NCBI RefSeq assembly: GCF_000426245.1 | Contig: NZ_AUEZ01000033.1 | Coordinates: 1-64,000, forward strand | Source of the DNA: Bradyrhizobium sp. Ai1a-2 | Lineage (GTDB): Bacteria > Pseudomonadota > Alphaproteobacteria > Rhizobiales > Xanthobacteraceae | Direction of reading: 5' to 3' | Length of the DNA: 64,000 nt | Shown here: one piece after another, positions 16,917-24,869 of the stretch | Position numbering within the stretch: position 1 is the stretch's first letter | Layout of the letters: every line of letters begins with the position of its first letter | Made by a program: the position numbers and the translations under genes | Notes under the pieces: generated by a model | Told to the model about the DNA's origin: nothing | Database searches by the model: none | Seen by the model: the letters and a program-made list of their open reading frames with translations, nothing else

Positions 16917-17351
16917 ATGGTCGATCCCGAACATCCGGAATGGAAAGTTTCGGACAGACTGCGCGCCAACGCGCGCGCCCTTCGACGCAACTCAACTGAT
17001 GCCGAGCGCATCCTGTGGTCGGAGCTTCGCGATCACCGACTGAACGGAATCAGTTTCCGACGTCAGGTCCCGATCGAAAACTATATCGCCGACTTCGTCT
17101 GCCATGCCGCGAAGCTGGTTATCGAACTCGACGGCGGACAGCATTTTTCCGATCAAGGTGAGCGCGCCGACGCGGCACGCTCCGCGGTGATTGAAGCAAA
17201 GGGCTTCAAAGTCCTGCGCTTCAGCAACCTCGACTTCATGACAAATCGCGCTGGGGTACTCGAGACAATTGCCGCTGCCGTTGCGGAGAGAGCCCCCACC
17301 CTGGCCCTCCCCCGCAAGCGGGAGAGGGAACAAGAGAAGCAAAGCAAATGA
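16917..17351 (+). CDS. DUF559 (VSR-like) endonuclease-domain protein
   Basis: The 144-residue product is a DUF559 protein: [33 protein letters not shown] and [11 protein letters not shown], with the acidic D-x-E type nuclease core (ADFV..., IELDGGQHF), then [13 protein letters not shown]. The family is related to VSR mismatch endonucleases; activity is rarely tested. The ATG at 16917 begins the family's usual sequence; the frame upstream runs through REP hairpins. The C-terminal tail ([14 protein letters not shown]) is encoded by the third repeat copy (17290-17330). The stop overlaps the pheT start in ATGA. It sits between pheS and pheT, which normally adjoin, so it appears to be an insertion that has become coupled to pheT. 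Confidence 0.85.
   Translation: MVDPEHPEWKVSDRLRANARALRRNSTDAERILWSELRDHRLNGISFRRQVPIENYIADFVCHAAKLVIELDGGQHFSDQGERADAARSAVIEAKGFKVLRFSNLDFMTNRAGVLETIAAAVAERAPTLALPRKREREQEKQSK
17290..17330. repeat. REP copy inside the DUF559 3' end
   Basis: This 41-base segment matches the copy at 16756-16796 at 39 of 41 positions in direct orientation. The two direct copies enclose the DUF559 gene. Confidence 0.85.
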
Positions 17352-19756
17352 AATTCACCCTCTCCTGGCTGAAGGAACATCTCGACACCGACGAGCCATT
17401 GGAAAAGCTCGCCGACAAGCTCACCATGATCGGGCTCGAAGTCGAGAACATCGACGACAAGGCGAAGGCGCTGGCGCCGTTCACCATTGCGCGGGTGATC
17501 TCGGCCGAACAGCATCCGAATGCCGATCGTCTGCGGGTCTGCATGGTCGACACCGGCAACGGTGCTGCGCCGGTGCAGGTGGTTTGCGGGGCGCCGAATG
17601 CGCGCGCCGGCCTGATCAGCGTGTTCTCAGCCCCCGGCACCTTCATTCCCGGCAAGAACATCACGCTTGGCGTCGGCACGATCAGGGGCGTCGAGAGCCG
17701 CGGCATGCTGTGCTCGGCGGCTGAACTCGAAATTTCCGACGATCATGACGGCATCATCGAATTGCCCACTGATGCGCCCGTCGGCCAAGCCTATGCCGAA
17801 TGGGCCGGGCTCGGCGATCCCGTGATCGAGATCAACCTGACGCCGAACCGGCAGGATTGCACCGGCGTGCACGGGATCGCGCGCGATCTTTCCGCCGCTG
17901 ACATGGGCAAGTTCATCGATCCCGCGATCAAGCCGATCAAGGGCGAATTCCCCTCGCCTGTGCAGGTGACGGTGGAAGACGCCACGCTCTGCCCGGGTTT
18001 CGCGCTGCGGCTGGTGCGCGGCGTGAAGAACGGCCCGTCGCCGGAATGGCTGCAGAAGCGCCTCGCTTCAATCGGTCTGCGGCCGATCAATGCGCTGGTC
18101 GATATCACCAACTTCATGACCTTCGACCGTGCGCGTCCCCTGCACGTGTTCGACGCCAGGAAGGTGAAGGGCAATCTGGTGGTGCGCCGCGCCTGCGACG
18201 GCGAGACGCTGCTCGCGCTCGATGGCCGCACCTACACGCTCGATTCCTCGATGTGCGTGATTGCTGACCAGGCCGGCGTCGAATCGCTCGCGGGCATCAT
18301 GGGCGGCGAGGCCTCCGGCTGCGACGAGAACACCACCGACGTGCTGATCGAATCGGCGCTCTGGAACGAGATCAACATCGCGCAGACCGGACGCAAGCTC
18401 GGCATCAATTCGGATGCGCGCTACCGCTTCGAGCGCGGCGTCGATCCGGCCTTCATGGTGCCAGGCCTCGAGCTTGCGACCAAAATGGTGATGGAATTGT
18501 GCGGCGGCGCTCCGTCGGAAAACATCGTCGTCGGCAATCGCTTCGGCGACGACCGCGTGATCGATTTCCCGCTCACCGAGGTCAAGCGCCTCGCCGGGAT
18601 TGAAGTGCCGCTGGTCGAGATGAAGCGCATCCTCACCCATCTCGGCTTCATGGTCGCGGGCACCGGCCCGGTGGTGAAGATCGCGGTGCCGTCCTGGCGC
18701 ACCGATGTGCATGGCAAGGCCGATATCGTCGAGGAGATCGTCCGCATCGTCGGCGTCGACAAGGTGCCGGAGACGCCGTTCGATCGCGGCGAGGAACCTC
18801 GCAAGCCGGTGCTGACGACGATTCAGCTCCGCACCCGTCGCGCCAAGCGCGCGCTGGCGGCGCGCGGCATGGTCGAGGCGGTGACCTGGTCGTTCATCTC
18901 AAAGCCGGCCGCGGAATTGTTCGGCGGCGGACAGGCCGAGTTGGCGCTTGCCAACCCGATTGCGTCCGATCTCTCGGACATGCGGCCGAGCCTGTTGCCC
19001 GGCCTGGTCGCGGCCGCGCAGGCGAACATCAACCGCGGCTATCCTGATGTGGCGCTGTTCGAGGTCGGTCAGGTGTTCAAGGGCGACAGGCCGGAAGACC
19101 AGTTCGTGGCCGCTTCCGGCGTTCGCCATGGCTTCGCATCGTTGGAGGGCCTCGGGCGCAGCTGGTCCGGCTCGTCCGCCGCTGACGCATTCGACGCCAA
19201 GGCCGATGCGTTCGCGGTGCTTGCTGCCGCCGGCGCGCCGATGCAGGCACTGCAGATTGTGCCCGGCGGTCCCGCCTGGTTGCATCCCGGACGGTCCGGC
19301 ACGATCCAGATCGGACCGCAGAACGTGCTTGGCCATTTCGGCGAGTTGCACCCGCGCGCGCTGGAGGCGCTCGGCGCCGATGGCCCGATGATCGCATTCG
19401 AGGTGATCCTCGACCGCGTCCCCGAGGCCAAGCGCAAGCCGACCCGCGCCAAGCCCGCGCTCGAACTGTCTGCGTTCCAGCCGGTGTCGCGCGATTTCGC
19501 CTTCATCGTCGATCGCAGCGTCAAGGCGGGTGACATCGTTCGCGCCGCGCTAGCCGTGGACAAGAAGCTGATCACTGATGTCACCGTGTTCGACGTCTAT
19601 GAAGGCAAGGGCATGGAAGACGGCAAGAAGTCGATCGCGATCGCGGTCACCATTCAGCCGCGCGAGAAGACGCTGACCGACCAGGAGATCGACGCGGTGG
19701 CGGGCAAGATCGTCGCCGAGGTCACGAGGAAGACTGGCGGCACTCTCCGGGGATGA
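17348..19756 (+). CDS. pheT: Phenylalanine-tRNA ligase beta subunit
   Basis: PheT is the larger subunit of phenylalanyl-tRNA synthetase and carries editing and tRNA-anticodon binding. The 802-residue product has the N-terminal [11 protein letters not shown], an EMAP-like tRNA-binding domain (about 40-150, [13 protein letters not shown]), the B3/B4 editing domain (about 215-370, [19 protein letters not shown]), B5 (about 400-475), a catalytic-like core, and a C-terminal ferredoxin-like anticodon-binding domain (about 708-800, [13 protein letters not shown]). The start ATG overlaps the DUF559 stop, so translation may be coupled. Its stop overlaps the next start (TauE-like) in ATGA. Confidence 0.97.
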   Translation: MKFTLSWLKEHLDTDEPLEKLADKLTMIGLEVENIDDKAKALAPFTIARVISAEQHPNADRLRVCMVDTGNGAAPVQVVCGAPNARAGLISVFSAPGTFIPGKNITLGVGTIRGVESRGMLCSAAELEISDDHDGIIELPTDAPVGQAYAEWAGLGDPVIEINLTPNRQDCTGVHGIARDLSAADMGKFIDPAIKPIKGEFPSPVQVTVEDATLCPGFALRLVRGVKNGPSPEWLQKRLASIGLRPINALVDITNFMTFDRARPLHVFDARKVKGNLVVRRACDGETLLALDGRTYTLDSSMCVIADQAGVESLAGIMGGEASGCDENTTDVLIESALWNEINIAQTGRKLGINSDARYRFERGVDPAFMVPGLELATKMVMELCGGAPSENIVVGNRFGDDRVIDFPLTEVKRLAGIEVPLVEMKRILTHLGFMVAGTGPVVKIAVPSWRTDVHGKADIVEEIVRIVGVDKVPETPFDRGEEPRKPVLTTIQLRTRRAKRALAARGMVEAVTWSFISKPAAELFGGGQAELALANPIASDLSDMRPSLLPGLVAAAQANINRGYPDVALFEVGQVFKGDRPEDQFVAASGVRHGFASLEGLGRSWSGSSAADAFDAKADAFAVLAAAGAPMQALQIVPGGPAWLHPGRSGTIQIGPQNVLGHFGELHPRALEALGADGPMIAFEVILDRVPEAKRKPTRAKPALELSAFQPVSRDFAFIVDRSVKAGDIVRAALAVDKKLITDVTVFDVYEGKGMEDGKKSIAIAVTIQPREKTLTDQEIDAVAGKIVAEVTRKTGGTLRG

Positions 19757-20529
19757 GTCCGGCTGGTCTCATCCCTTCGGACGTCAGCTTCAACGTTGCG
19801 CTGGCAATCTGTGCCATCGCCCTCGTCTCGGGCTTGGCACGGGGCTTTTCCGGTTTCGGCTCCGCGCTGATCTTCATGCCGCTGGCGAGCAGCATCGCCG
19901 CACCCCGCCTGGTGGCGGCGCTGCTCTTGATCATCGATTTCGTCGCCGCCATGCCGCTGCTGCCGAACGCCTGGCAGAAGGCCGAGCGCGGCGCCACCGC
20001 GATCATGGTGCTCGGCGCGCTCATCGGCGTGCCGATCGGGACCTATTTTCTCAACGTGCTCGATCCCGTGACCACGCGCTGGATCATTTCCGGCTTCGTC
20101 GCCGCGCTGATGGCATTGTTATTGTCGGGGTGGCGCTACCGCGGCAAGGACCACGCAGCGCTCTCAATTGGCATCGGCGGCCTCTCCGGTTTCTGCAGCG
20201 GGCTCGCGCAGACCGGCGGCCCGCCGATCGTCGGCTACTGGCTCGGACGCCCGATCACGCCTGCGGTGGCGCGCGCCAACATCGTGCTGTTCTTTGGCGC
20301 CTCGGATTTCTTTTCCGTCGTGAGCTATTTCTTCACCGGCCTGATCACCGCCGACTCCGTCAAGTTCTCGCTCGTGGTCGGCCCGGTCTACGCCATCGGC
20401 ATCTGGTTCGGCGCCTCCCTGTTCGGCAAGGCCAGCGAACGTGTCTTTCGCGCCATCTGCTACGCCCTGATCGCCGCCGCCGTCATCGTCGGCCTGCCCG
20501 TCCTCGACGGCGTGCTGCGCGGGCGCTAG
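19753..20529 (+). CDS. TauE/SafE family membrane permease (sulfite exporter-like)
   Basis: The 258-residue product has about eight hydrophobic helices and the family loops [16 protein letters not shown] and [18 protein letters not shown]. TauE/SafE proteins export sulfite, sulfoacetate or related organic anions; the substrate here is unknown. The ATG overlaps the pheT stop by four bases, so the gene is translationally coupled to an unrelated tRNA synthetase gene. Its TAG stop (20527-20529) coincides with the start of a dispersed repeat of the TAGAGCAT type. Confidence 0.85.
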   Translation: MSPAGLIPSDVSFNVALAICAIALVSGLARGFSGFGSALIFMPLASSIAAPRLVAALLLIIDFVAAMPLLPNAWQKAERGATAIMVLGALIGVPIGTYFLNVLDPVTTRWIISGFVAALMALLLSGWRYRGKDHAALSIGIGGLSGFCSGLAQTGGPPIVGYWLGRPITPAVARANIVLFFGASDFFSVVSYFFTGLITADSVKFSLVVGPVYAIGIWFGASLFGKASERVFRAICYALIAAAVIVGLPVLDGVLRGR

Positions 20530-20633
20530 AGCATTTTCGGTTCTGATTGAATCAGAACCGAAGCTCTAGATTCTTGTTTTGACGCGTTTTCTTCACGCGA
20601 ACCGGTATCCACTTCGCTCGAAAACGCTCTAGA
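20528..20633. repeat. Dispersed repeat with TAGAGCATTTT end
   Basis: It starts AGAGCATTTTCGG, contains the hairpin GGTTCTGATT-GA-AATCAGAACC-like pair, and ends GAAAACGCTCTAG, the inverted end. It separates the TauE-like gene from the next gene; the TauE-like stop codon lies in its first bases. Confidence 0.75.
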
Positions 20634-20680
20634 ATTCCGACGTTGAACCGGGCACGCAAAAAGGCCCAAGGGAGGAATCC

Positions 20681-21625
20681 ATGATCGATCGCCGGAATGC
20701 GCTCAAACTGGCGCTCGGCGGCGCAGCCGCACTCGCCGCACCGGGCGTGCTGGCGCAGGCCGCAAAGCCGCGGACGCGGATCGTATTTCTGGGCACCAAA
20801 GGCGGCCCGCGCGTCGGCATCGGCGCTTCAAATCCTGCCAATGTCGTCGTGGTCAACGACACGCCGTTTGTCGTCGATTGTGGCATGGGCGTGAGCCGTC
20901 AGCTCGTGAATGCGGGCATTCCGATCCCTTCCGTCAAGTACATCTTCATCACCCACCATCACTCGGACCACAATCTCGAATACGGCAATCTCTTCTACAA
21001 TGCCTGGGCCGCCGGGCTGTCCACGCCGATCCATTCGTTCGGTCCGAAAGGGATCGAGGCGATGACAAAGGCGTATTGGGAGCTGAACAAATTCGATGTC
21101 GAGACCCGGATCGAGGATGAAGGCCGGCCCGATCCGCGGAAATTGCTGATCGCGAAAGATATCAGCGACGACGGTGTGGTGTTGAAGACGTCCGACGTGA
21201 CGGTCACGGCCTTCCGCACACCGCATCCACCCATCGTCGACAATTTTGCCTACAAGTTCGAGACGCCTGATGGCACGGTCGTGTTCTCCAGCGATACCGC
21301 CTACAATCCGAAGCTCGCGGAGTTCGCCAAGGGCGCCGATGTGCTGGTGCATGAATGCATGTATCTGCCCGCCGTCGATCGTCTGGTCGCCAAGACGAAG
21401 AACGGAGCAACGCTGAAGAAGCATCTTCTCGAAAGCCACACCACGACCGAGGATGTCGGCCGCATCGCGGCCGCTGCGGGAGTCAAGGTGCTGGTCATGA
21501 GCCATTTCGTCCCCGGAGACGATCCGCTCGTCACCGACGACAATTGGACCGAAGATGTGAAGAAGAATTTTTCCGGCCGTATCGTGGTCGCGAAGGATCT
21601 GATGGAGTTGAAGCTGCCGGTGTGA
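20681..21625 (+). CDS. Tat-exported metallo-beta-lactamase-fold hydrolase
   Basis: The 314-residue product begins with a twin-arginine signal (DRRNALKL, then an Ala-rich segment ending VLAQA), so it should be exported folded. The body has the metal-binding motif THHHSDHNLE near residue 90, a second His in FRTPHPP, VFSSDTAYNP with the bridging Asp, and VMSHFVPG near the end. This resembles the arylsulfatase AtsA / RNase Z-like branch of the fold; the substrate is unknown. GGGAGGA lies six bases before the ATG. It is a single gene, separated from its upstream neighbour by a repeat and from the next gene by 732 bases. Confidence 0.85.
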   Translation: MIDRRNALKLALGGAAALAAPGVLAQAAKPRTRIVFLGTKGGPRVGIGASNPANVVVVNDTPFVVDCGMGVSRQLVNAGIPIPSVKYIFITHHHSDHNLEYGNLFYNAWAAGLSTPIHSFGPKGIEAMTKAYWELNKFDVETRIEDEGRPDPRKLLIAKDISDDGVVLKTSDVTVTAFRTPHPPIVDNFAYKFETPDGTVVFSSDTAYNPKLAEFAKGADVLVHECMYLPAVDRLVAKTKNGATLKKHLLESHTTTEDVGRIAAAAGVKVLVMSHFVPGDDPLVTDDNWTEDVKKNFSGRIVVAKDLMELKLPV

Positions 21626-22357
21626 ATCACATCGCAATCACTCTCGTGGCGGCCATGACAGGCGTTGTGCTGTTCGCACGATTTTCTTCAACCCAATCAA
21701 GGTGATTTGCCCTGTCCAGCCTTGCTGCGAAAAACATTCCGCTTCCGTCGTCGGGCAAATCAGCACTATGACCCTGCGCGTCTCACCCGGATGAGGGGCG
21801 GCTCGCGATCGTCACGAACGTTGCGGTGAGATGCGGTGGACGTGATGGTTGTGACTGACGAGCACAGGCGTCACGGACGGCGAAGTCGTGTGGTCCTGGC
21901 GCCCCGACGCTGGCGCTAAGCTCGCGAGCAGCAAGAGCTGCCGCGGGTGACGGTGGCAAAAAGCCCGGTCACCGGGGGAGAGCACGAAGTAAGCCGTACA
22001 CCATCGCGCAGGGAAAGCCGGAATGCTTCGGTTGAACCTGTGGTCCTACCCCCGTGCTTTTTGTTGCACGGGACCCACGGGTGCAACCAGCACCCGGCTT
22101 TCCCTGCGCCCTCTGTTCAATGAGAGGGCGGAAAGTAAAGCAAAGCTCGGGCACAACATGCCGCGAGAACGCGAACGCATATCCGCTGTTTGATCAGACG
22201 TAGGATGGGTAGAGCGCAGCGAAACCCATCATTCACGCCGCTTGCTCCATCGCGATGGGTTTCGCTGCGCTCTACCCATCCTACGGTATCGCTGTTTGAA
22301 ATTTGAATCGGAAGATATGCAATGCGAACGCCCTGCCCTTGCCGCTGGGCCGTGGCA
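21626..22357. other. 732-base gap with a structured repeat element
   Basis: I see no gene here. The segment from about 21780 to 22150 resembles a recurrent Bradyrhizobium intergenic sequence (recalled) that databases sometimes mis-annotate as proteins. Within it, 22006-22021 and 22094-22109 form a perfect 16-base inverted repeat (GCGCAGGGAAAGCCGG). Inside that lies a second stem, CCCGTGC (22051-22057) with GCACGGG (22066-22072). A third stem, CGCCCTCT with AGAGGGCG (22107-22114 and 22123-22130), shares bases with the outer arm and so competes with it. Confidence 0.7.
22199..22285. repeat. Dispersed inverted repeat, CGTAGGATGGGTAGAGCGC family
   Basis: The arms CGTAGGATGGGTAGAGCGCA and its perfect complement enclose a short spacer. 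A second copy of this family is at 33685-33775. It adjoins the 3' side of the structured element and lies downstream of the amine oxidase gene on the opposite strand. Confidence 0.9.
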
Positions 22358-23782
22358 TCAGTCGAACAGCCCTCGCGGCTGGGCCGATTGCGCCGGCCGT
22401 GCGCGCCTGCGCTGCTTCTGGGGCGGCGGTGCTGCCGCCGCCGGTGCTGCCGGCAACGCACCGATCCGACGCAGCGCCGCTTCCGCGGCCCGTTCGCCGC
22501 TCTCCCAGGCGCCGTCGACCGTCCCCCACAAGGTGTCGTGCGTGGCCTCGCCGGCGAAATACATGCAGCCGACCGGATCGATCAGCGCGCGCCGTGCGGC
22601 CTGCCCGCCAGGCGCGGCCACCGACATCGCACCTAAAATATGGGGCGAAGCGTTCCAGCGTGTCGCACTCGACTTCTTGATGCCGGCCACCGCATCGCTG
22701 CCGAACAGCTTCTTCAGCCACTCCGTCGCGAATGCGATCATCGCCTGCTCGCCCTCCGCCGACAGATCGCGTCCGAACGAGCCCGCGACGTCGATCGTGC
22801 ACAAGGATGAACCGCCGACATTAGCGTAGAGCAGTGCGGTGCGTGTCGAGGTGCTCTGCTCTATCAGGACATCATCGCGCGCGAGGCCAAGCGGATTGCC
22901 GGACATCTGCAGCGCGATGCGGTCGTAGCTGCCGAGGCTGAGCTTTGCGACGGCATCGCCAATGCGCCTGGGAAGCTCGGAATCGAACTTGAGCTTGCCG
23001 GCCGCGAGCACATTGGTCGATACCGTGATGATGGCGGCGCGCGCGAGTATCTTGCCCGAGGGCGTGTTCACCTCGACGTCGCGGTTGCTGTAGGAAATAC
23101 GGTTAGCGGGCGTCGACAATGCCACCGGCAACTGCGCACCGAGCTTTGCGATCAGCGTACCGAGCCCCTGCCGGCAGGCAATTGCATTGTCGCGGTCTTG
23201 CGCCCGCGCCTTGTCGACGACCGACACCTCCTTGAGGTCCTTGCCGGTGAAACTGGCGCCGAGCACGAACTCCGCCGTGCCGGCCCAATCGCCAAGCTCT
23301 TTTGGCAGCACCGAGGCGCAGGACACGTCGCTCCGGCGCGCGGCATCGTCGATCGCGCGGTTGGCGCGGACCAGCGCGGCCAGGAACTCCTCGGTCTCGC
23401 CGGGACGCGCGTTGCGGCGGCCGATCCGGATCTTCTCGCCCTGTGGTGCGGGCATCAGTTCGAGCCCCGCGGTCCGCGCGAGGCGGATCATCGGATTGGT
23501 CTCGGGATTGTGCACCCAGCGCGCGCCGCGGTCGAACGGCACCTCGAAGGTCGAACTATCGGTCTGGCAACGGCCGCCGATCTGGCTCGACGCTTCCAGC
23601 ACGATCACCTTGCGGCCCGCCGCCAATACTCGCCGCGCCGCAGCAATACCCGCAGCGCCCGCGCCGATGACCACGACGTCGGCGTCACGCGCCGGCGTCG
23701 CGGCTCGTACGCGGCCGGCAAGCAGCGGAGTAGCGGCAATGCCTGCGGACGCCGACAGGAAGTTGCGGCGGGTGATTGTCAT
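22358..23782 (-). CDS. Tat-exported flavin amine oxidase
   Basis: The 474-residue product starts MTITRRNFLSASAG, a twin-arginine signal with an Ala-rich tail, so it acts in the periplasm. An FAD-binding GAGAAGIAAARRVLAAG follows at about 40, then LEASSQIGGRCQTD, RGARWVHN, and a C-terminal CMYFAGEATHDTLWGTVDGAWESGERAA, the flavin-contact region of monoamine oxidases. It should oxidise an amine to an aldehyde with release of peroxide; the substrate is unknown. The tail (about 450-474) is Pro/Ala/Arg-rich and looks disordered. The start at 23782 is preferred over an upstream ATG because the twin-arginine motif then lies at the right distance. It diverges from the YiiX-like gene. Confidence 0.88.
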   Translation of the reverse strand: MTITRRNFLSASAGIAATPLLAGRVRAATPARDADVVVIGAGAAGIAAARRVLAAGRKVIVLEASSQIGGRCQTDSSTFEVPFDRGARWVHNPETNPMIRLARTAGLELMPAPQGEKIRIGRRNARPGETEEFLAALVRANRAIDDAARRSDVSCASVLPKELGDWAGTAEFVLGASFTGKDLKEVSVVDKARAQDRDNAIACRQGLGTLIAKLGAQLPVALSTPANRISYSNRDVEVNTPSGKILARAAIITVSTNVLAAGKLKFDSELPRRIGDAVAKLSLGSYDRIALQMSGNPLGLARDDVLIEQSTSTRTALLYANVGGSSLCTIDVAGSFGRDLSAEGEQAMIAFATEWLKKLFGSDAVAGIKKSSATRWNASPHILGAMSVAAPGGQAARRALIDPVGCMYFAGEATHDTLWGTVDGAWESGERAAEAALRRIGALPAAPAAAAPPPQKQRRRARPAQSAQPRGLFD

Positions 23783-23972
23783 ATCATGGTTTCCGCAGGC
23801 TGAAGCAAATGGGAACAGCCCGCGAACCTTGCCGCATCTCATGCGGCGCAGCAACCATCATGGTGAATCAATCATGATTGATCGGCCGCGCCGATGAACC
23901 AAATTGCAACGGCTGGCGACCATGATAAGGAACCAAAAAGCGGAAGGGCAAGCCGCGCAGGGGGAAACTTTC

Positions 23973-24869
23973 ATGGGCGTCGTGCTCGACACCATCGGCA
24001 AGGTGATCGCGGGCTACCTGCAGAAGGAGATCCCGGGTTACGAGCCGTTCACGCCGAGCGATCCGGAGCACCTGCTTGGCGTGATCGAGCCAGGCGATGT
24101 CCTGCTGATCGAAGGCAACAACCGCATTTCCGGCATCATCAAATACCTCACGCAGTCGACCTGGTCGCATGCCGCGCTCTATGTCGGTCCGGTCGACGGT
24201 GCCTGCGAGCCCGACGGCGAGCCGCATGTGCTGATCGAGGCCAATATCGGCGAGGGCGTGACCGCCGCGCCGCTGTCGAAATATTTCCCCTATCACACCC
24301 GCCTCTGCCGCCCGGTCGGGCTGTCCCACGAGGACCGCGAGACGGTGTGCCGCTATGCCATCAACCGGATCGGCTTCGGCTACGACACCAAGAACATCGT
24401 CGACCTCGCGCGCTACCTGTTCCCGATGCCGGTGCCGCAGCGCTGGCGGCGGCGGATGATCGCGCTTGGCTCGGGCGATCCCACCAAGATCATCTGCTCC
24501 GCGCTGATCGCACAGGCCTTCGATGCCGTGCGCTATCCCATCCTGCCCAAGATCACGCGCACCTCGAGCCGCAGAGCGCGGCGCGAGATCCTGCATATCC
24601 GCGATTCCTCGCTTTACATGCCGCGCGACTTCGACATCTCGCCCTATTTCGAAGTCGTCAAACCCACCATCGTGCACGGCTTCGACTACACCGCCCTGCA
24701 CTGGGCCGACAAGCAGAAGCCGCTCGAGGAGGTGGCCGGCGAATTCAGTGTGTTTCAGGAAAAATCGCCGCCGCTTGTTCCTGAAACGATTGACCAGGAA
24801 GCGCCGCTTCCGCCTGCGCCTGAGGCTACGGAAGTGAAGGCGCCGGAGCTCACAGCTCAATCTCGCTAG
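23973..24869 (+). CDS. Circularly permuted papain-like hydrolase (YiiX/NlpC-P60 relative)
   Basis: The 298-residue product shows the permuted papain-like order: GDVLLIEGNNRISGIIKYLTQ, then the His in STWSHAALYVG near residue 68, an Asp/Glu in LIEANIGEGV, and the Cys in KIICSALIAQAF near residue 175. YiiX/YebB-type proteins of this kind are thought to act on amide or ester bonds of envelope components or lipids. The N-terminus has no clear signal peptide. A Pro/Glu-rich tail of about 35 residues follows the domain. GGGGGAAA precedes the ATG at 23973. Its stop overlaps the stop of the convergent TonB receptor gene by four bases. Confidence 0.8.
   Translation: MGVVLDTIGKVIAGYLQKEIPGYEPFTPSDPEHLLGVIEPGDVLLIEGNNRISGIIKYLTQSTWSHAALYVGPVDGACEPDGEPHVLIEANIGEGVTAAPLSKYFPYHTRLCRPVGLSHEDRETVCRYAINRIGFGYDTKNIVDLARYLFPMPVPQRWRRRMIALGSGDPTKIICSALIAQAFDAVRYPILPKITRTSSRRARREILHIRDSSLYMPRDFDISPYFEVVKPTIVHGFDYTALHWADKQKPLEEVAGEFSVFQEKSPPLVPETIDQEAPLPPAPEATEVKAPELTAQSR

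Noticed and set aside
21780-22150. Small proteins read from the 732-base spacer
   Set aside because: Open frames there are short, vary in phase and overlap strong inverted repeats; I interpret the segment as a non-coding repeat element.
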